This document shows, one piece after another, positions 41,552-50,500 of a stretch of DNA of 64,000 nt. Positions within the stretch are counted from its first letter, which is position 1, and the number at the start of each line of letters is the position of its first letter. The position numbers were made by a program, and so were the translations under genes. Under the pieces are notes generated by a model. It saw only the letters and a program-made list of their open reading frames with translations. It made no database searches and had not been told where the DNA came from. This DNA comes from Massilia sp. Leaf139 (GTDB taxonomy: Bacteria > Pseudomonadota > Gammaproteobacteria > Burkholderiales > Burkholderiaceae_D), in assembly GCF_001424165.1 (NCBI RefSeq), contig NZ_LMOJ01000024.1, forward strand, positions 398,072-462,071, written 5' to 3'.

Positions 41552-42589
41552 TCAATGTCCCACGGCGCCGGGCGCAGCGCTGCCTTGCAGGCGACGCTGC
41601 AGCAGATCCCTGGCCACTGCGAGCGCATTGTCCGGCGTCGCTGCGACATCCGGGATCACGCCCACGCCCTCCCAGTTGGTTTTTGTGATGGGACTGATGG
41701 TGCGCCGGCTGGGTATCGTGGCAAAGAAATGCTCGCCAAGGCGATACGGGCGCGCGGCGTGGGCGCCGCCCCAGGTGCGCTCGCCGATCACCGTAGCGCG
41801 CTTTAACGTTTGCATCGTGTAGGCGAATGCTTCGGCGGCGGACTTCGTCTCGGGGCCTGCCAGGATGAAAACCGGCTTCTTGCCGCCATAGCGTTTGCCG
41901 TCGAGCTTCTCCTGCGTCCAGTACTGCGTGGTGGTGTTGGTCGAGCGCTCCCAGGTGTCGTTGAGGCGGGTGCGCTCGTCGAAGAAATAGCTGATCAGTA
42001 GCGCCACCGAGTCGCCCCCGCCGCCGCCGTTGTTGCGCAGGTCGATGATGAGACCCTCGGTGTCGGCGAGTTCGTTCATCGCCGCCGCGTACTTGTCGGA
42101 GACGAGAAACGCCGGCGCGAACGAGGAAATCTGCAGGTAGCCGATAGCGGGGCTCAGGCGATCGACCTTTTCGACGCCCAGGTTCGATGCGCGCACCCGT
42201 TCCAGCACCTCGGGCGGCGCCCGTTTTTCCCACTCCGCCCGTGTCTGGGGTGGCGGTGGCATCGACTCCTCGGACGGCACCGGACGTGGGCTGAAATTTA
42301 CCGACAGATGCTTGTCCTGGATAACGCCCTCGATATCGTCCGACAGTTGTTTGGCCAGCTGCTTGCCGTCCGTAATGCCGTCGTATTTGCCTTCGCGCTG
42401 GCGCTGGCGCAGCACTGCCTCGGCTTGCTTGGCCTTGTCCGGAAATACATAGTTGGCATTCAACTTCGCAACCAGAGTGTCGATGACCTCCAATTGGCTT
42501 GCGCGATTGAGCTCCGGCGGCGGGGCGGCGATTGCATTTGTCAGGGTCAGCATCAGCAAAGACACTACGACAAGCCATTTTTTGTTCAT
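41552..42589 (-). CDS. S41-family serine protease, exported
   Basis: A 345-residue C-terminal-processing/tail-specific-protease-like enzyme with signal peptide MNKKWLVVVSLLMLTLTNAIAA. No PDZ domain is visible, which sets it with the IRBP/tricorn-core group. LIIDLRNNGGGGGDSVAL and the catalytic Ser region TKSAAEAFAYTMQ lead to IGERTWGGAH. GAGGAAAAA stands before the chosen ATG at 42589. An in-frame upstream extension to 42709 has no ribosome-binding site. It converges on eda and is monocistronic. Confidence 0.88.
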   Translation of the reverse strand: MNKKWLVVVSLLMLTLTNAIAAPPPELNRASQLEVIDTLVAKLNANYVFPDKAKQAEAVLRQRQREGKYDGITDGKQLAKQLSDDIEGVIQDKHLSVNFSPRPVPSEESMPPPPQTRAEWEKRAPPEVLERVRASNLGVEKVDRLSPAIGYLQISSFAPAFLVSDKYAAAMNELADTEGLIIDLRNNGGGGGDSVALLISYFFDERTRLNDTWERSTNTTTQYWTQEKLDGKRYGGKKPVFILAGPETKSAAEAFAYTMQTLKRATVIGERTWGGAHAARPYRLGEHFFATIPSRRTISPITKTNWEGVGVIPDVAATPDNALAVARDLLQRRLQGSAAPGAVGH

Positions 42590-42845
42590 TTTTTCCTCTT
42601 GATTTGGCACGTGGGTTTGAAACTGAATGTGTCGATCAGAAACGATTACGGAATCGATGAGGCAATGAGTCGGAATAAGGATAGCATAATGAATACCATG
42701 CAATAGCAATTTTTATTGCGTGGAGAATGTCAGGGAGCGCGGATGAGAGCGACTTTCATTCGACGCCGCACCCGAGGCGCGATTACAGCGTGTTCGAGCA
42801 ATCCCCATTAAGATTGCCGGGTCTTCAATTTTTGTAAAAACAGGG

Positions 42846-43427
42846 ATGACTGTCGTACCCCTTCGTCGCCGGCATACCCAGCCTTGGCGCCCCCTCACCG
42901 TCGGCGAAATCGCCATGGCCGCGCTGCTGTTTCGCGATGCCATCGATTATTCGCGTGTGCGCATTCACAGGCGGCGCTACATGCCGTTCCAGCCGAAGAA
43001 CTGCGCGATGACGCCGAACGGCAGCATGTACTTCCACCATTCCTGCTTCCTCGACGATTATTCCCAGGCGAACCTCGGCGGCCAGCACTGGTTCATGCAC
43101 GAGATGGTGCACGTCTGGCAGCACCAGCTCGGCTACCCGGTGCGCCTGCGCGGGGCGGTGCGCATCGGCCTGCCGTATCACTACGATTTATACGAAGGCG
43201 CGACGCTCGCCGACTACAACATGGAAGCGCAGGGCGACCTGCTGGCCGACTACTTCGTCCTCAAATTCCTGAAGCGGCCCGAGGCGATGCGCCAGCGCCG
43301 CTATCAAAACGAGCTCGCCCTGTACGAGCGCGTGCTGGCCGGTTTCCTGGCCAATCCGGCCGACCGCCACAACCTGCATCGCGGCCTGGCACGCCAGCTG
43401 GCATGCCTCCAACTACGCCGCACCTGA
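42846..43427 (+). CDS. HExxH zinc-metallopeptidase-like protein (Vgr-related family)
   Basis: A 193-residue protein. HEMVHVWQHQ (H85, E86, H89) is a zinc-binding motif of the kind found in Vgr-related and eCIS-core/DUF4157-like proteins, and an acidic residue candidate for the third ligand lies at E127 (YNMEAQGD). No signal peptide or membrane helix is visible. No Vgr, PAAR or toxin gene adjoins it. Metal binding is likely, but proteolysis is not shown. The start has only a weak ribosome-binding site. Confidence 0.75.
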   Translation: MTVVPLRRRHTQPWRPLTVGEIAMAALLFRDAIDYSRVRIHRRRYMPFQPKNCAMTPNGSMYFHHSCFLDDYSQANLGGQHWFMHEMVHVWQHQLGYPVRLRGAVRIGLPYHYDLYEGATLADYNMEAQGDLLADYFVLKFLKRPEAMRQRRYQNELALYERVLAGFLANPADRHNLHRGLARQLACLQLRRT

Positions 43428-43438
43428 AGCGCGAAGAA

Positions 43439-43472
43439 TGTAGGGTGGGCAGGTTTCCTGCCCACGCGTTCA
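43439..43472. repeat. Single REP-like element, copy 10
   Basis: TGTAGGGTGGGC-AGGTTTCCT-GCCCACGCGTTC is a self-contained palindromic element, just downstream of the HExxH-protein gene. Confidence 0.8.
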
Positions 43473-43605
43473 AGCGCCCACCGCACGGTGGGAAAGCGTC
43501 GTCATTCCGCACACCCACCCGCCGCATTTGACATTCCTCAATGCTGCTGCACGGCAACATAATAGGCTTGTTTCCCGGCCTACCTTCCTGTTTTCCGATC
43601 CCACC

Positions 43606-44076
43606 ATGAAGCTGCTTCCGACCCTGTTCCTCACCGTCCTTCTGATGCCGGACATCGCGGCGGCGCGGCGCATGGGTGCGGCCGAGGTGCGCACCGGGAA
43701 GAACGACCTGCCGTGCTTCACCATCGCGGAACGCGAGGAACGCGGCGGCGGCCCCGATTTTCAATCGGTGATCGTCACTTCAGGCGAACGGGTGATGTGG
43801 CGCATGGCGATGCCGCCCCAGCGCACCTTTCCGCTTGCCTTCAGCATGTGCATCCCCTACGGCGGCCGCGTGCAGGCGCTGCCGCAAACGCCGGCCGGCC
43901 CCTTGGCCAGCGGCGTCGTGTACACGGTGCGCATCGAGGTTCGGCCCGGCAAGAACGCCGCCATGCCGCTGCACTACGGCGCGCGCTTTTGCCTCCTGCC
44001 CCGGCCGGACGGCAGCGGCGCCATTCGCCTGATCGGTGCGGGCGACCGCCCGGCTTCCGTCTGCCGCAGCCGCTAG
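43606..44076 (+). CDS. Small secreted protein of unknown function
   Basis: A 156-residue protein with a signal peptide (MKLLPTLFLTVLLMPDIAAA). The mature part is about 137 residues with four cysteines (C37, C82, C128, C152), which could form two disulfides. It has a beta-rich, Arg/Pro-rich look. I recognise no family. Its stop shares a CTAG tetranucleotide with the stop of the convergent kinase gene, so the two genes overlap by four bases. Confidence 0.78.
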   Translation: MKLLPTLFLTVLLMPDIAAARRMGAAEVRTGKNDLPCFTIAEREERGGGPDFQSVIVTSGERVMWRMAMPPQRTFPLAFSMCIPYGGRVQALPQTPAGPLASGVVYTVRIEVRPGKNAAMPLHYGARFCLLPRPDGSGAIRLIGAGDRPASVCRSR

Positions 44077-46085
44077 TTGCACTTCAGGGTCTTCATCCGG
44101 TCGATCAGTTCCTGGCTGGACTCGCCCAGCGACATGCGCACGAGAATCCGCTCGCATTCGGGATCGGCCTTGGCCTTGGCGGGTGCCGGTTTGCTGCGTT
44201 CTGGGCTGTTCTGCGGCCTTGCGTGCTCGGACTTGCGCGTAGCGCCGGCCGGCGGCGCAGGAGCCGGCCTGGCCACCACGGCTGCTTCAACCGTCGTCTC
44301 GACCGCCGCGGCGCCGTAGGCCGCGACGCAGGGCGCACGCTCGGGCGCGCAGGCCGGAATGTCCCAAGGCAGCTTGGCCCCGGGGCGCCATGTCCAGGTA
44401 CCGCCCTCGGCGTTCCAGCCCTGAGCGCCCGGGTTGAGCGGCTGGCGCGCGATGATCAGTACGAGCTTCCATGCGCCGGGTTTTAGTTCGTCAGGCAAAT
44501 CGAGCGTGCCTTTCGCCTGGGTGCGCAGCGGCGTCTCGGGGGCCGGCGACAGCAGCCTGAGTGGTTCATCGAGGCCGTCGCGCAGGCCGATCAGGTAGGC
44601 ACGTCCTGGCTCGCCGGACGTGTAGCGCAAACGGCGTGCCGCGCCCGCATTCTTTTCTTCCAGGCCGGCGCTGACACCGAGGGCGGGATCCCTGCTGACC
44701 AGGAGCAGCGCCAGCGCGTCCGCGGCCGACTGCGGAACGGGGACGGCTTGTGCCGGGGAGGGCGCAGGCGGCGATGCTGGCGGCGCGGATGGCACGCTGG
44801 CAGGGCGCTCGGCGACGACAGGCGCGGGCGGCGGCGCATCGCCACCGGACTGGAAGAACCACACGCCGCCCGCTGCGGCAGCCAGCAGCGCAGCCCCGAT
44901 CATCGCCGCCAGCGGGTGCTTACGCGGCTTTTGCAGCGGCGGCGCCTGCTCGGTCGGCGGCAAGGGCGGGACGACGGTCTGCGCCTGTTCCACGCGCGCC
45001 GGCGCAGTCGGCGTCGGCGGCGTGCCCGTCAGGCCTTGCGCACCCGTGCGCGGCACCATGACGACGGTCGCATCGGCATCCGACCATCGAAACGGCGCGG
45101 CCGTCCTGCGCACGGTGGAGGGCCCCAGTCCCAGGTCGCCGCGCAGGGCCTCGATCGACTGCGTGCGCGCCTCCGGCAGCACGGCCAGCGCGCGGTCGAT
45201 GGCGGCGGCGAAGGCGCGGCTGTATTGCGCCGGCGCGCATTCGGCCAGCGGCACATAGCTGTCGCGGATCATGCGGCTGGTGGCCGCCGGCGGGGTGTTG
45301 CCAGTGACCGCCCAGTACACCACCGAGGCCAGCGCATAGACGTCCGTCCACGGCCCCTGTTCCATGCCGGGGATCTCGCCGTACTGCTCGACCGGCGCGT
45401 AGCCGGCTTTGAGGATGATGGTCAGCGCGTGCGCCTGGCCCGCGATCACGCGCCGCGCCGCGCCGAAGTCGAGCAGCAGCGGCGAGCGGGTGTCGTCGAG
45501 GATCAGGATGTTATCGGGCGCGATGTCGCGGTGATAGCACTGCACCGAATGCAGCTCCATCAATGCTTCGGTCAGGGGCGCGAGCAGGTCGAGCAGCCAG
45601 GCTTCGTCCGGCGGCCCGGAAAAGGCGCGCACCGTCTCGCCGAGGGTCTTGCCGCGGTAGTAGGGCATGACCATGTAAGCGGTGCCGTTCGCTTCCCAGA
45701 AGCGGTGCACCTCGACCAGGGACGGGCTGTGGAATTGCGCCAGCAGCTTGGCTTCGTTGACGAAGCTGTTCAGGCCGACCTGGAAGGTCTCGCGGTGCCG
45801 TTCGGAGAGGGGACTGACCTGGGTCTGGCTTTTGCGCGAGGCGAACGAGGCGGGCATGTACTCCTTGAGCGCGACCACGCGGTCGAGCGAATGATCCCAG
45901 GCCAGGTAGACGATGCCGAAGCCGCCCTTGCCGATGATGCCCGTGATCTCGAATTCGCTCACGCGGCTACCGAGCGGCAGGGAGTGGTCGTCCCAGTCCT
46001 CGGCGGAAGCGGCTGCGCCAGGGCGTGTCTGCACGCTCGGACGTGTCAGCGCATGGATCTCGGCGATTTTCTTGGGATCGGTCAC
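44073..46085 (-). CDS. Transmembrane Ser/Thr protein kinase (Hanks type)
   Basis: A 670-residue kinase. The kinase domain (about 45-300) has a glycine loop IIGKGGFGIVYLAW, K74 in VALKEYMPAS, catalytic HRDIAPDNIL and a DFGAAR. The Lys of the usual HRDxK is Ala, as seen in a bacterial subset. A Pro-rich linker, a single helix (LAAMIGAALLAAAAGGVWFF) and a periplasmic C-terminal domain follow. The latter contains sequence resembling DUF4384-like stress or surface domains (SGEPGRAYLIGLRDGLDEPLRLLSPAP), but this match is weak. It lies 17 bp after a porin gene, last in a minus-strand run. Ligand and substrates are unknown. Confidence 0.88.
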   Translation of the reverse strand: MTDPKKIAEIHALTRPSVQTRPGAAASAEDWDDHSLPLGSRVSEFEITGIIGKGGFGIVYLAWDHSLDRVVALKEYMPASFASRKSQTQVSPLSERHRETFQVGLNSFVNEAKLLAQFHSPSLVEVHRFWEANGTAYMVMPYYRGKTLGETVRAFSGPPDEAWLLDLLAPLTEALMELHSVQCYHRDIAPDNILILDDTRSPLLLDFGAARRVIAGQAHALTIILKAGYAPVEQYGEIPGMEQGPWTDVYALASVVYWAVTGNTPPAATSRMIRDSYVPLAECAPAQYSRAFAAAIDRALAVLPEARTQSIEALRGDLGLGPSTVRRTAAPFRWSDADATVVMVPRTGAQGLTGTPPTPTAPARVEQAQTVVPPLPPTEQAPPLQKPRKHPLAAMIGAALLAAAAGGVWFFQSGGDAPPPAPVVAERPASVPSAPPASPPAPSPAQAVPVPQSAADALALLLVSRDPALGVSAGLEEKNAGAARRLRYTSGEPGRAYLIGLRDGLDEPLRLLSPAPETPLRTQAKGTLDLPDELKPGAWKLVLIIARQPLNPGAQGWNAEGGTWTWRPGAKLPWDIPACAPERAPCVAAYGAAAVETTVEAAVVARPAPAPPAGATRKSEHARPQNSPERSKPAPAKAKADPECERILVRMSLGESSQELIDRMKTLKCN

Positions 46086-46102
46086 AAGGGCGGCGGCCTC
46101 TC

Positions 46103-47113
46103 TCAGAAGCGGTAGCGCACGCCGGCCGCGAGCGACACGCCCTTCGTCTGGTTGCGCACGCGGTCGTCCATGCCGACGACGTAGACATCGGTCTTGCTGT
46201 CGTAGTGGTAGAGGTAGGCGGCGCTCACCGAGGTGTGCTTGCGCTCGACCGCCACGCCCTCGGTCGTGGCGCGCCCGGCCTGGGCCTGCAGCGTACCCGG
46301 CCCGACCGGAATCGCCACGCCGCCAGAGGACAGCTTGCTGTTCACCTCCAGTCCGCGGTCGCGGGTGCGGGTAAACAGCCCGAACACGCGCACGATGCCG
46401 AAGTTGTAGGTGGCGCCGGCCTGCCAGGTGTCCTCGCTGACCGGATCGATGATGCCGTCGTTACGGCGCACGCGCTGCGCCGACAGCGCGGCCCCGAACA
46501 ACCCCTTCGAGACGATCAGGCTCGCCGCTGCGCGGTGGCCGCGCGCGTCGTTCTGGCCCTGGCTGTACATCAGGTTGGCGGTGACGCCTTCCCAGTTCGG
46601 GGTGCTGTAGCTGACGGCGCGGTTCCAGTAGAAGTCGCCCTGCACGCCTTCCAGGTTCCCCGCGGCGAAGACATGGCGGATCGCGGGGGAGAAGGCCACC
46701 GAATTGCCCAGCGCGTTGAAGCGCGCCGTGGCGTCGAACAAGTAAGTCTGCAAACGCCCGACCCGCACGCTGCCGTACTTGCTGCTCACCGAGACGAAGG
46801 CATTGCGCGAAAAGAAGGGATCGTTGCCGCTGCGCCCGAGGCTCCAGTCCTGGAAGCGGACGAACGATTCGACCGTCGCGCCGACACTGTACCCGCCCTC
46901 CAGGCCGTATTTCGCGTTCAGGCCGACGAAGCTGGCGGTCAGCGAATTGCTGTTGAAGCGGTGCTCGCGATAGAAGCCGCTCGGCTCGAAGCGGCCGTAC
47001 GACAAGTCCAGCACGCCCTGGGTCGACAGCTCCGCTTGCGCCTGCGCGCCTGAAGCGACAAGGGAAAGCAGGCCGGCGATCAGGCTGTGTCTGGACGGTC
47101 GTGTGTGCATCAT
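46103..47113 (-). CDS. Gram-negative porin (betaproteobacterial general porin)
   Basis: A 336-residue outer-membrane beta-barrel. Signal peptide SLIAGLLSLVASGAQAQ precedes GVLDLSYGRFEPSGF. Alternating beta-strands follow (SFVGLNAKYGLEGGYSVGATVESFVRF, FVSVSSKYGSVRVGRLQT), with the terminal strand SLAAGVRYRF ending in aromatic Phe, as BAM needs. It resembles trimeric 16-strand porins of Burkholderiales. It sits 36 bp after the sorting-protease gene and 17 bp before the kinase gene. Confidence 0.9.
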   Translation of the reverse strand: MMHTRPSRHSLIAGLLSLVASGAQAQAELSTQGVLDLSYGRFEPSGFYREHRFNSNSLTASFVGLNAKYGLEGGYSVGATVESFVRFQDWSLGRSGNDPFFSRNAFVSVSSKYGSVRVGRLQTYLFDATARFNALGNSVAFSPAIRHVFAAGNLEGVQGDFYWNRAVSYSTPNWEGVTANLMYSQGQNDARGHRAAASLIVSKGLFGAALSAQRVRRNDGIIDPVSEDTWQAGATYNFGIVRVFGLFTRTRDRGLEVNSKLSSGGVAIPVGPGTLQAQAGRATTEGVAVERKHTSVSAAYLYHYDSKTDVYVVGMDDRVRNQTKGVSLAAGVRYRF

Positions 47114-47149
47114 GAAGGATTCTCCCTGTTGTTCTGAGTTTGCACAGCC

Positions 47150-47575
47150 TTATAGGATGCCCGGCAGTCCGCCCGCCATGCTCCAGCGCAGCCAGAGGGC
47201 ATTCATCGCCGCGTGCAGCGCGACGCAGTAGCGCAGCCGCCCGGTACGCGCGTACACGGCGCCGATCAGCAGCGCCGGCAGCGCGGCGGCGAAGGCGGCG
47301 GCATCGGCGCGCGCCAGCGCATGCGCCAGACCGAAGGCCAGGGCCGTCACGGCATTCGCCGGCTGCGGGCGCCAGCGGCGCTGCAGGGCCTCCTGCAGGC
47401 CGGCGCGGAACACGGCTTCCTCGAGCAGCGGAGCCAGCACCAGCAGCATGAGCAGGCGCCGCGCTGCATCGTCGACCGTCAGCATCGCCATCAGTGCCAG
47501 CGCGCCGCACACCAGCGGCAGGCGCCAGGACGCCGCATCCGATCCGCCCGCCGCACGCAGCATGCCGCGGCTCAT
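47150..47575 (-). CDS. CPBP glutamic intramembrane protease, MrtJ-like (sorting enzyme for JDVT-CTERM)
   Basis: A 141-residue membrane protein, short for the CPBP/CAAX family. It keeps the glutamic-protease motifs LEEAVFRAG (E52, E53, R57), FGLAH (F81, H85) and HAAMN (H121, N125). It directly follows, with ATGA overlap, a gene whose product ends in a GGC-hydrophobic-Arg sorting signal. This matches the known arrangement in which a dedicated CPBP protease cleaves one JDVT-CTERM target. Family naming rests on recollection of the JDVT/MrtJ system; catalytic pairing is inferred. Confidence 0.82.
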   Translation of the reverse strand: MSRGMLRAAGGSDAASWRLPLVCGALALMAMLTVDDAARRLLMLLVLAPLLEEAVFRAGLQEALQRRWRPQPANAVTALAFGLAHALARADAAAFAAALPALLIGAVYARTGRLRYCVALHAAMNALWLRWSMAGGLPGIL

Positions 47576-50500
47576 GGCTGGCGCCCGCGCGCGGCGCGCG
47601 CACGCTTGCGGTAGACGATGGCGCCGCTGGCCAGGATCACGAGCAGCCACAGCGTCGGATCGAAGCGCGTGTCGCCCGAGGCCAGCGAGCAGCCGCCGCT
47701 GGACATCTCGGCTTCGGCCTGGCCGCTGCCGCTCAGCGGCACCACCAGGGGCCGGGTGTCGGCATCGGTGCTGATGCGCAGCGAAGCGGTGGCGGCGCGG
47801 GCGTCGGTCGGCGTGAAGGTCACCGTCACCGTGCAGTCGGCGCCGCGCGGCAGGGTGAAGGGCACCGCAGGGCAGGTCTTCGGCTGCACCGTGAAGGGGC
47901 CTTCGGCTTCCATCCCGGTGACCTGCACCACGCCGTCGCCGGCGCTGGCGAGCCGGATCTCGACCGGCGACGAGCGGGCGCCGACCCGCACCTCGCCCAG
48001 CGCCAGGCCGGCGGACGAGGTGGTGAGGAAGGCCGAGGTGCCGCCGACGGCGCGGCCGGTGACGGTGACCAGGGGCGGGGCGACGCTGCGCGAGGACAGC
48101 ACTTCGAGCTGCGCACGCTTGGCGCCGCCGCTGCCCGGAACGAAGCGCAGGCTGATGGGGCAGGTGTCGCCTTCCGCCAGGGTCGCCGGGCAGCCGGTCG
48201 CGCTGAAGCTGGAAGCATCGGCGCCGACCATGCGGATCGCCTCGATCGACGCGGCGCCCGGCCCGGCATTGCGCAGGGTGACGCTCAGGGCCTGTTCCGA
48301 CTGCTGGCCGGCCACGACGAAGTTGGCGAATTCGATCTGGGCCGGGGTGCCCGGGAACTGCAGCACCGGCGGTGTCCCGCCTGTCGCAGCAATCGCGGCG
48401 AGGCTGACGGTGCGGCGCGGCGTCGCATCGTTGGTATCGATCTGAATGGACGCGCTGTAGGGCATGTCCGGCCGCGCCGGATCCGGCGTGAACTGCACCT
48501 GCACGGTGCAGCTCGCACCCGCCGCCAGCGTCGTGCCCACGCAAGGGGTACGCGCATTGGGGCCTTCCGGAACCAGTGCGAACCCGGAACCGGTCAAGGT
48601 GATCGCGTTGATCTGGAGCGGGCCGGTTGCCCCGGCGCCGTTGCCGATCACCAGGGGCCGCGGCGGATAGACGGCGTTGATGAAGCGGCGGCCGAAGTCG
48701 ATCGTGTCCGCGGACAGCGTCATGGCAGGGCCGGGCGCGGCGACGCCGGTGCCGCAGATGGTGCGGCTTTGTGCGCCATTGCTGCTCAGCGCCGCGCGTA
48801 TGCTGACCGTCGTGCAGCGTTCGCCCAGCGCATTCGGCGTGAAGCGCATCCCGATCGCGCAGCTCGCCCCGGTGCTGGCGCGTCCCAGCGGCGCCGCGTT
48901 CACGCAGTTTTCAGCGAGGCTGAATTCCTGCGGGTTGCTGTTGCCCACTTCGGTGATGTCGAGGCCGTCCGCATCGCCGCTGTTCAAGACCTGGAACTCG
49001 TTCCAGACCGCGCTGGCGCTGTTGAGCGGCTGCGCCGCGAAGGCCGGCGGCGACACGCGGCCGTTCGCGCCGGCGCCAGGGTTAGTGAACAGGCCGATGC
49101 CCGGCTGGGGCGCGGCGGTCACGTTGCCGCTCAGGGGTACGTCGACGACCGTGCCGGCGGGCGCGTTGTGCGTGATGCGCAGCGTGGCCGAGCGCGCGCC
49201 CAGGCCGCCGCCGGCGCCGAATTTCGCCGGATTGAAGCGCAGTGCCAACGTACAGGCCGCATCGGCCGGCGCCTGCAGGTTCGTGTTGCCGGAAATCGGG
49301 CTGCCGGCCGGCAGCGAAGCGATGCAGGGGCGCGGCGTCGCCGGGCAGCCGGCGCTGTCGCCCAGTTCGAAGTAGCCGGAGGAATCGGCGCTGCTGCCGG
49401 CCGCCTGCACCGCCGCGAAGCCGAGCGACAGCGTGGCGGTGCCGGTGTTCTGGATCGTCGGGCACAGCGTCTGGGCGTCGGCGGTCGAGGCCGTGAAACC
49501 GGTCAGCGCGCCGAAGCCGGAAGGGAAATACACGGGCGTCGGCACGCTCGGCGCCGGCGTCACGCTCACGTCGACGCCGGCGGTCGACGGCGTACCGCCG
49601 CCTGTGGGCACGACGGTCAGGCTGACCCGGTAGGTGCCGACGGTGGCGAAGGTGACGTTCTGGGTCGCGGCGGTGCCGAGCTGGGTCGTGACGTTGGCAG
49701 GATCGCGCAGCGACCACTGGTAGTTGACGCCGTTCGCCGGCGTGCTGCCGCTGCCGCTGATCGTCAGCGTGGTGCCGATCACGACGCTGGCGGGCGGACT
49801 GGCGATGACGGCCTGCGCGACCACCGGCGGCGGCGCGGTGACGACGATGTCGATCCCGGTGGAGGAGGCCGTGCCGCCCCCGCTGGGCTGCACGGTCAGC
49901 GTCACGCGGTAGGTGCCGGCCGTCGGGAAGGGAATGCTTTGCGTCGAAGCCGTGCCGAGCGGCGTGGTGACATTGGCCGGATCGCGCAGGGCCCACTGGT
50001 AGCTGACCCCGTTGAGCGGCGTGCTGGTGCTGCCGTTGACCGTGAGCGTGGTGCCGGCGACGACGCTCGTGTTGTTGGCGGGACTGCTGATGATGGCCTG
50101 GGCCACGATGGGCGCGGTCACGATGACATTGATCGAAGCGGTCGAGGGCGTGCCGCCGCCGCTCGGCTGCACGGTCAGGTTGACGCGATAGGTTCCGACG
50201 TTGGTGAAAGTGACGACCTGTGTCGCGCCGCTGCCGGACGCCGCCACGGCATTGGCCGGGTCGCGCACGTCCCACTGGTAGGTGACGCCGCCGACCGGCG
50301 TACTGGTGCCGCCGTTGAGCGTAAGCGTGGTGCCGGCGACGACGCTCGTATTGTTTGCGGGACTGCTGATGATGGCCTGGGCGGCAGCGGTCACATTGAT
50401 GTCGACAAAGGAAGAGGCCGAGGTGCCGCCGCCGACCGGCCGCACCGTCAGCATCACGCGATACGTGCCCACGGTACTGAAGAAGACGTTCTGGGTCGCG

